In this document: positions 1 to 3,767 of the stretch, piece after piece | How positions within the stretch are numbered: the stretch's first letter is position 1 | How the letters are laid out: every line of letters starts with the position of its first letter | DNA from: an uncultured bacterium | Lineage (GTDB): Bacteria > Desulfobacterota > WTBG01 | Assembly: GCA_938024025.1 (NCBI GenBank) | Contig: CALJBY010000261.1 | Span: 1 to 5,922 of the forward strand | Direction: 5' to 3' | Length of the DNA stretch: 5,922 bases | Notes under the pieces: generated by a model | The model's database searches: none | Told to the model about the DNA's origin: nothing | The model's input: only the letters and a program-made list of their open reading frames with translations | Position numbers and translations under genes: made by a program

Positions 1-689
1 ATAGAAGGGTGTTTCTCGCAGACGGCGATGCTCTCATCATGCCTCAAGAAAAGCTCTTACAAATAGCTGCCTGCCTCCAGGAAGCCCTCCCATCACTACA
101 GCGCATCGGTATCTATGGCAATGCAAAAAGCATCCTCAAAAAGAGCGTTGCTCAATTGCAGGCATTAAAGGAACACAAGCTCAGCATTATCTACCTGGGT
201 ATCGAATCAGGAGATGAAGAAACACTGCTCCATGTTAAGAAAGGCACAACCTATGAAAAGATTGTCGAAGCAGGAAAAAGAGTAAAGGCAGCAGGAATAA
301 AACTTTCCGTTACCGTTCTCCTGGGAGTTGCCGGTGTAGAGAGAAGCATACCGCATGCTCAGAAAACAGCCAGGATACTCACGGCAATACAGCCTGATTA
401 TGTTGGTGCCTTGACACTTATGGTGATGCCCGAAACGCCACTCCACGGCATGGTAGCAGAAGGAAACTTTACCCTCCCCTCCCCTTTTGATTTGCTTCAG
501 GAGCTTAGGATTATGCTCGCAGAGTCAGACCTGCACCACTGCCTTTTCTTCTCCAATCATGCCTCAAATTATCTCCCTATTAGAGCACGTCTCCCCAAAG
601 ACAAAGAGTCAAGCCTACAGCTCATTGATGAGGTCCTTGATGCAGGCAACACCTCTTTTCTTAAACCGGAACATCTGCGGGCTTTGTAG
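1..689 (+). CDS. Radical SAM family protein, C-terminal part (5' truncated by window edge)
   Basis: The frame is open to the left edge (Arg-Arg precede the GTG at 9), so the true start and the CxxxCxxC cluster motif lie outside the window; the GTG at 9 is an internal Val, not a start. What remains is the rest of a radical SAM TIM-barrel: a strand reading FLADGDAL (12-35), a strand with IGIYGNAKS (about 105-131), then YLGIESGDEETL with the typical ESG signature (about 192-227), and a later strand KLSVTVLLGVAG (about 301-336). The order and spacing match COG1032/Elp3-like radical SAM proteins, which cleave S-adenosylmethionine with a [4Fe-4S] cluster to make a 5'-deoxyadenosyl radical. The substrate cannot be told from this part. 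After the barrel comes a helical tail with no cysteine cluster for a second FeS centre (only one Cys, near 542). The family is clear, the specific function unknown. No terminator with a U-tract follows on this strand. Confidence 0.88.
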   Translation, partial: RRVFLADGDALIMPQEKLLQIAACLQEALPSLQRIGIYGNAKSILKKSVAQLQALKEHKLSIIYLGIESGDEETLLHVKKGTTYEKIVEAGKRVKAAGIKLSVTVLLGVAGVERSIPHAQKTARILTAIQPDYVGALTLMVMPETPLHGMVAEGNFTLPSPFDLLQELRIMLAESDLHHCLFFSNHASNYLPIRARLPKDKESSLQLIDEVLDAGNTSFLKPEHLRAL

Positions 690-778
690 CACGTCAGAAT
701 GCCTGCATATTAATTTATTTGCTTATCCACAAAACTCCAGTATCCCAGATGAAAACTGGCTTGATATCTTCTAACCAG

Positions 779-840
779 ACATGCTTGACCGGTTTAATGC
801 CTCGCAATCCCCTCTTTGTAAGCAGGGTCAAGAGGCATGT
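779..840. repeat. Imperfect inverted repeat (stem-loop)
   Basis: ACATGC+TTGACC (779-790) pairs with GGTCAA+GAG+GCATGT (826-840), leaving a 3-base bulge and a 35-base loop. It lies about 90 bases beyond the radical SAM stop. On the + strand it is followed by an A-run rather than a T-run, so it is not an intrinsic terminator in that direction. It could stabilise the 3' end of the upstream transcript or be part of a composite repeat. Confidence 0.5.
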
Positions 841-844
841 ATCT

Positions 845-932
845 GAAAAAAAATAATAAAACTCCGGGAAGCCCCGCCTTGCCTGCCCGGTTAAATGCGA
901 AGCCTATTTAACTAGGGTAGGCGAGGAGCTTC
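845..932 (-). terminator. Long GC-rich hairpin with a T-run on the minus strand
   Basis: An imperfect inverted repeat pairs 868-896 (begins GAAGCCCCGCC, ends TTAAAT) with 906-932 (begins ATTTAAC, ends GAGCTTC) around a 9-base loop. Read on the minus strand, the hairpin is followed within about 7 bases by a T-rich tract (complement of 845-860, eight T in a row at its end). This is the layout of a rho-independent terminator for leftward transcription, although no leftward gene is visible. It may instead be a mobile intergenic repeat that happens to carry an A-run. Confidence 0.35.
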
Positions 933-940
933 AAATTTCG

Positions 941-990
941 GTAGGAGCGCATTCATGCGCGATGAATTCGCGGCTTAAAGCCGCTCCTAC
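941..990. repeat. REP-like palindromic intergenic element
   Basis: GTAGGAGCG (941-949) is the exact reverse complement of CGCTCCTAC (982-990). Inside lie GCGC-ATTCAT-GCGC (947-960) and GCGGCTT-A-AAGCCGC (970-984), so the element can fold as a long hairpin or as smaller alternative ones. The GTAGGAGCGGCTTTAAGCCGCG-type core resembles repetitive extragenic palindromes that are present in many copies in several bacterial genomes; that resemblance is from memory. I see only one copy in this window and no RAYT transposase. Confidence 0.65.
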
Positions 991-1105
991 CATCACCCTA
1001 TCTGAAAGAGACATGCTTGGATTTTGTTGGGTAAGAACTTAACTTCAAGAAGTTACAGTCGTATTAGGTGTCAACTGGAGAATTACGGATAAGCATATTA
1101 ACTTA

Positions 1106-1136
1106 TTGACAAAAAACTCATAATGATTAATAGTAT
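1106..1136 (+). promoter_or_regulatory. Candidate sigma-70-type promoter for the cupredoxin-like gene
   Basis: A perfect TTGACA -35 box lies at 1106-1111. Possible -10 boxes are TAATAG at 1128-1133 (16-base spacing) or TAGTAT at 1131-1136 (19-base spacing); neither is a strong match to TATAAT. Initiation here would give a leader of roughly 65 bases before the ATG at 1208. This rests on consensus matching alone. Confidence 0.4.
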
Positions 1137-1207
1137 CACCCAACAACTGTTTTATCTCCCTGCACATCATCGGTAGATCTGAAGCTAACCATTGAAAGGA
1201 GGATATT

Positions 1208-1660
1208 ATGTTCAGCAGCAGGAAAGGTTTTCTCATCACACTACTTTTTTCATCTTTTATGGTCATCGTTTGTCTCCTCACTTTTCAGAGTACGGTAACT
1301 GCAGAAGAAGCAGTGCCTAAAGAAGAAGTTAAGACGATCACCTTAAAACAGGAACCCGCCGGTATCTCACCCAATCCTCTTAAGGTAAAATTAGGCACCA
1401 CGATCGTGTGGTTCAACAGTGATCCCGGACCAATCACCGTTAAATTTATCGATAAGCTTGGTATTGCCTGTAAAGTGCCCGTGAACTTTTACGCTGATAT
1501 CTGGGGCAACTATGAGACAGCGGCAATACCACAGGCTGGTACTGCCAGTATTTGCTTTATTTACAAAGGGACCTATAAATATGAGGTAAAGCGATTACTG
1601 AAAGAAGGTGAAGCTGCGAAAGAGGAGATCTCTACAGGGACCATTATTGCAGAAGAATAA
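1208..1660 (+). CDS. Exported cupredoxin-like domain protein, 150 aa, lacking histidine
   Basis: The start at ATG 1208 is set by an excellent ribosome site, AAAGGAGG at 1195-1202, five bases upstream. Residues 1-32 form a signal peptide: SRK near the N-terminus, a hydrophobic core around 8-25, and a likely cut after TVTA at about 32. The mature part has the start of a plastocyanin/cupredoxin fold: SPNPLKVKLGTTIVWFNSD (54-72) matches the family pattern P-x-x-x-x-V-x-x-G-x-x-V-x-W-x-N-x-D. A final strand pair, TASICFIYKGTYKYEVK (112-128), sits where cupredoxins normally carry the Cys-His-Met copper loop. The protein has no histidine anywhere, so a type 1 copper site is not possible in the usual form. 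Two Cys (88 and 116) remain in the mature chain and could form a disulfide. The fold is inferred from pattern; function is unknown, perhaps a structural or partner-binding envelope protein. A terminator follows 40 bases after the stop, so it is probably monocistronic. Confidence 0.85.
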   Translation: MFSSRKGFLITLLFSSFMVIVCLLTFQSTVTAEEAVPKEEVKTITLKQEPAGISPNPLKVKLGTTIVWFNSDPGPITVKFIDKLGIACKVPVNFYADIWGNYETAAIPQAGTASICFIYKGTYKYEVKRLLKEGEAAKEEISTGTIIAEE

Positions 1661-1699
1661 CAGGAACGTTACCATCCCTGTATTACAGAATCACCGTTT

Positions 1700-1726
1700 A
1701 AGACCCCGGGTAATTATGGGGTCTTT
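1700..1726 (+). terminator. Intrinsic terminator after the cupredoxin-like gene
   Basis: AAGACCCC (1700-1707) pairs perfectly with GGGGTCTT (1718-1725) around a 10-base loop, with TTTT at 1723-1726. The U-tract is short, so termination may be partial. It lies 40 bases after the cupredoxin stop and 29 before plsY, arguing that the two genes are separate transcription units. Confidence 0.75.
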
Positions 1727-1754
1727 TCACTGATAGACTTAGCAGACCTTAACT

Positions 1755-2354
1755 ATGCTTATTGAAATTATCTTTTTCTCGCTGCTGTCATATCTCTACG
1801 GCGCACTACCCTACGCCTATCTCGCCACCTATCTCATCAAGAGAAAAAATCTTGGTGAAGAGGGAACAGGGAATATTGGAGTAACAAACGCCTTTAAGGT
1901 TGGTGGTACTGCTGTGGGCATCATTACCGTATTGGGAGAGATATCAAAGGCATTCGTTCCTATTTTTATAGCTCATCGTTTATTCCCCGGCAATCTTAAC
2001 CTCACTCTTCTCTTTGTTTACTGTGCCCTCATTGGAACAAGCTTTTCTATTTTTTTGAAAGGCAAGGGGAGTAAAGCAACCACGGTCGGTTTGTGGAGCA
2101 TGCTGATCCTTTCACCCTATGCTCTTCTTACCCTGTTACTCTTAGGGGGTTTCACACTCAAGATCGCAGGCAATAACGTTCTCATTAAGAAAATTCCATT
2201 CCTTTTTATCCCCCTGGTCATCTTTCTCTTTGAGCAGAACCTCATTTTTACACTTTTTGGTTTCCTGACGACCATTCTCTTCTTTTTAAACAGTTTTAAA
2301 AGAAAAGATGATTTTATTCACTATGGTATCTTCAAAGGAAAACTCTCTGATTGA
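1755..2354 (+). CDS. plsY: PlsY-family glycerol-3-phosphate acyltransferase, divergent, 199 aa
   Basis: PlsY is an inner-membrane enzyme that moves a fatty acyl group from acyl-phosphate to glycerol-3-phosphate, giving lysophosphatidate, the first step of phospholipid synthesis. Length (199 aa) and topology fit: hydrophobic segments at about 3-27, 51-73, 84-101, 112-133 and 148-178. The first cytosolic motif is well kept: EGTGNIGVTNAFKVGGT (36-52), against the usual GSGNPGATN. The N-terminal LPYAYLATYL (18-27) resembles the family SxPxGYL. The second motif is altered: GTSFSIFLKGKGSKATT (94-110) stands where the family has GHxFPVFLxFKGGKGVATT, so the His is Thr, the Pro is Ser, and the loop appears two residues shorter. 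The third motif (RHxxNIxRLxxGxE in typical members) is not recognisable; the C-terminus reads LNSFKRKDDF then HYGIFKGK. No clear Shine-Dalgarno precedes the ATG at 1755. The family call is good, but activity and substrate may differ from housekeeping PlsY. Confidence 0.85.
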   Translation: MLIEIIFFSLLSYLYGALPYAYLATYLIKRKNLGEEGTGNIGVTNAFKVGGTAVGIITVLGEISKAFVPIFIAHRLFPGNLNLTLLFVYCALIGTSFSIFLKGKGSKATTVGLWSMLILSPYALLTLLLLGGFTLKIAGNNVLIKKIPFLFIPLVIFLFEQNLIFTLFGFLTTILFFLNSFKRKDDFIHYGIFKGKLSD

Positions 2355-2395
2355 GGCAAGGGGACAGAAGTTAAAGATTGCGGGTTGTAAATGGC

Positions 2396-2462
2396 ACCGC
2401 AGAGACGCCCTAAATAAAATAACCGACTGATTTCACGGGCAGGCAAAGAGCGCAGAGAAAAA
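2396..2462. repeat. Degenerate GCAGAGACGC-type intergenic repeat
   Basis: ACCGCAGAGACGC (2396-2408) and GCAAAGAGCGCAGAGAAAAA (2443-2462) share GCAGAG/GCAAAGA units. They resemble a widespread intergenic family of CGCAGAGACGCAGAG-like tandem units; here about 34 unrelated bases split the array. No coding potential is seen. The resemblance is from memory and the copy is poor. Confidence 0.35.
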
Positions 2463-2472
2463 CTATTAAAAA

Positions 2473-2569
2473 GTTGAGTTAGTTTAATTGGTTAAATTAG
2501 TTACATTTGTTGAATAAATTAATGGAAAAGGTAGGCAGCAACCAATATAACCAATGCAACTCATCAAAC
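2473..2569. repeat. GTT/AAC inverted-repeat element, copy A
   Basis: The left arm (2473-2512) is a run of GTT-containing units such as GAGTT, ATTGGTTA and ATTAGTT. The right arm (2539-2569, starting CAACCAATATAACCAATG) is its approximate reverse complement: GAGTT..ATTGGTTA.ATT.GTT occurs in both when read in the same sense. The loop is about 26 bases. The right arm closely matches the right arm of copy B near 3524. It ends about 40 bases before the start of the DUF3108-like gene, so it may sit in that gene's promoter or leader. Confidence 0.6.
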
Positions 2570-2597
2570 AAGTGTGCACCTTTTGTTCATGCACCAT

Positions 2598-2603
2598 AAG
2601 GAG
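2598..2603 (+). promoter_or_regulatory. Ribosome binding site that fixes the start at 2611
   Basis: AAGGAG lies seven bases before ATG 2611, and a signal peptide begins exactly there. An in-frame ATG at 2554 would add 19 residues, overlaps the repeat arm and has no Shine-Dalgarno, so 2611 is preferred. Confidence 0.75.
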
Positions 2604-2610
2604 TAGTTTT

Positions 2611-3333
2611 ATGAAACACAAACCTGCACTAATACCCTTTTTAACCTTTCTTCTTCTGATTGTTACCGCTTCACAGACAGTTTTTGCGGAAAGCCCTTTC
2701 ATAGATCCTGCCATTCCCAATGGCGAAACCACAACCTATACCAGCCACATCGGTGATAAAACAATGACTGTAGTTGAAGTAGTTACGGTCAAACACGATG
2801 GGCTAAGGGAGGTTTATGAAATAACCTCCCGTTCAGACTCCCTTGATAGAACGCTAACCCTCGATAAGGAAACAATGGCAATTCTATCAGTCCACACAGT
2901 CCGTAAATTTCCGGAAGTTACCCTGGACTCAAAACTCAAGGTGCTCAATGAAAAGCTTTCTGCAGAGGAGGGTGAAGTCAAGCTCGCCGATTTTGCCGTT
3001 ATTACCTACCTCTTCCGTGGTTTTCCTTTCACTAAACGTGAAAAACTCAAAATAGGGTTTTACGGCGAGGAACGAAAAAAAACATTTACCTTCAGTGCTC
3101 GCTATAAAAAGAGGGAAGACGTTACCGTTAACCAAAAAACAGTTGCGTGTTACAAAATTGAATTTGGCCTTGATGGCTTTTGGGGTGCCTTCCTCCCCAA
3201 GATGTATTCCTGGTACAGCGTTGATCCCCCCCACTATCTGGTGCGCTATCAGGGTTTGGTTGGACCACCCGGCTCTCCAAAACGTAATGCGGAACTGCTC
3301 ACCTACAGCATTGCTGGAGAAGAACCCCAGTGA
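2611..3333 (+). CDS. Exported DUF3108-like protein of unknown function, 240 aa
   Basis: The start is chosen by the AAGGAG site at 2598 and by the signal peptide: Lys2, Lys4, a hydrophobic core at about 6-20, and a cut after VFA at residue 26. The mature protein is rich in beta strands and has the layout of DUF3108 periplasmic proteins: an opening NGETTTYTSHIGDKTMTVVE (37-56), in the place of the family's early 'substrate-like' strand pair, a middle LADFAVITYLFRGFPF (125-140) corresponding to the family's YxLR..P segment, a strand KTVACYKIEFGLDG (176-189), and an aromatic end MYSWYSVDPPHYLVRYQG (198-215), matching the family pattern in which a Trp-containing strand is followed by 'd..r.lv+....'. 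The single Cys of the mature chain is 180. The role of DUF3108 proteins is not established; an outer-membrane or lipid-related role is only a guess. It stands alone, with repeat copies A and B on either side. The family link is by pattern, moderately sure; that it is a real exported gene is quite sure. Confidence 0.82.
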   Translation: MKHKPALIPFLTFLLLIVTASQTVFAESPFIDPAIPNGETTTYTSHIGDKTMTVVEVVTVKHDGLREVYEITSRSDSLDRTLTLDKETMAILSVHTVRKFPEVTLDSKLKVLNEKLSAEEGEVKLADFAVITYLFRGFPFTKREKLKIGFYGEERKKTFTFSARYKKREDVTVNQKTVACYKIEFGLDGFWGAFLPKMYSWYSVDPPHYLVRYQGLVGPPGSPKRNAELLTYSIAGEEPQ

Positions 3334-3395
3334 ACGTCGAACACTCAAGAGATGTTAAATCTTAGCTAGTAAGCTTGCAACCCCAGAATTATGTT

Positions 3396-3564
3396 AAGTT
3401 GGTTATAGTAGTTGCATTAGTTCTATTGGTTGATTCTGTTAGCTTTCAGTTTTTTCAAAATATGCATTCCGAAATCAGCATTACGCTTTATTTTTCCCTT
3501 CTTCCTTTTCCTCGCTGTTGGTTCAACCAATACAACCACTGTAACCAATTGAACTAATTCAACT
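3396..3564. repeat. GTT/AAC inverted-repeat element, copy B
   Basis: The left arm (3396-3440) reads as spaced GTT units (AAGTTGGTTATAGTAGTTGC and on to CTATTGGTTGA). The right arm (3524-3564) starts CAACCAATACAACCACTG and runs to TTCAACT; its reverse complement aligns to the left arm over GGTTA-AGT-GTTG-ATT-GTT. The units recur roughly every 8-11 bases. The loop (about 3441-3523) is pyrimidine-rich. The right arm matches copy A (CAACCAATA-AACCA-TG-AAC) with few changes, so the two belong to one dispersed family. Confidence 0.6.
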
Positions 3565-3581
3565 CAGCTTACTGTTACCTT

Positions 3582-3595
3582 CTGACTCCTGACTA
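3582..3595. repeat. Short heptamer tandem repeat (CTGACTC / CTGACTA)
   Basis: Two adjacent heptamers, CTGACTC at 3582-3588 and CTGACTA at 3589-3595, differ at the last base. CTGACTC-like heptamer arrays occur in intergenic DNA of various bacteria; this would be a minimal, decayed copy. Confidence 0.35.
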
Positions 3596-3767
3596 CTTGA
3601 AATCCTTCTTTCAGCGCGAAAGCATTTTAGCTAGCCAGCGTACTAGCTGATATAACAAGAGTCAAGCGTAGAATTGCCCCCCTGATCCTTGCCCTAAAGG
3701 TATCAATGTGTTAACGTTCTCTATGAGTTACCGTGCCTGACATTTCTCAATAATCGGAGCACAGATA

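Larger units (their letters stand above)
777..1019. repeat. Nested short direct repeats bracketing the hairpin cluster
   Basis: AGACATGCTTG occurs at 777-787 and again at 1009-1019, exact over 11 bases, enclosing 221 bases. Inside, TATCTGAAA occurs at 840-848 and at 999-1007, enclosing 150 bases that hold the GC-rich hairpin and the REP-like element. The nested arrangement would fit one or two non-coding insertions with target duplications, but no terminal inverted repeats of a known element are recognisable. Confidence 0.4.
690..1207. other. Long intergenic region rich in hairpins and short direct repeats
   Basis: No credible gene lies in these 518 bases; open frames here are short and lack family resemblance or good ribosome sites. 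The left half (777-1019) holds three successive inverted repeats bracketed by short direct repeats, listed separately. The right part (1020-1207) is AT-richer and holds a candidate promoter near 1106 and the ribosome binding site of the next gene. Confidence 0.7.
3334..3767. other. Intergenic region with repeat remnants, no gene seen
   Basis: These 434 bases separate the DUF3108-like gene from the yyaL homologue. They hold copy B of the GTT/AAC element, a heptamer tandem repeat and a small AGCTAG/CTAGCT stem (3629-3634 with 3643-3648). TTAGCTAG occurs at 3362-3369 and 3627-3634, bracketing copy B and the heptamers. I see no intrinsic terminator after the stop at 3333 and no strong promoter consensus before 3768. 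Confidence 0.65.

Noticed and set aside
487..774. 95-codon open frame overlapping the end of the radical SAM gene
   Set aside because: Most of it lies inside the radical SAM gene in another frame. It has no recognisable domain and runs into the hairpin-rich intergenic DNA.
1045..1281. Minus-strand 78-codon frame over the cupredoxin start
   Set aside because: It is antisense to a well-supported start, ribosome site and signal peptide, and has no domain signature.
2554..2610. Upstream start for the DUF3108-like gene, adding 19 residues
   Set aside because: The ATG at 2554 lies in the repeat arm and has no ribosome site. ATG 2611 has AAGGAG at ideal spacing and begins a normal signal peptide.
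2929..3348. Minus-strand 139-codon frame
   Set aside because: It is a shadow of the DUF3108-like gene, whose + frame has a signal peptide and coherent beta-strand pattern.
3375..3557. 60-codon open frame with a hydrophobic stretch (VIVVALVLLV) that looks like a small membrane protein
   Set aside because: The hydrophobic residues come from translating the GTT repeat units of copy B. It starts at a TTG with no Shine-Dalgarno.
2473..3564. CRISPR-like array suggested by the regularly spaced GTT/AAC units
   Set aside because: The units are 8-11 bases long and degenerate, with no spacers of uniform size and no cas genes in the window.
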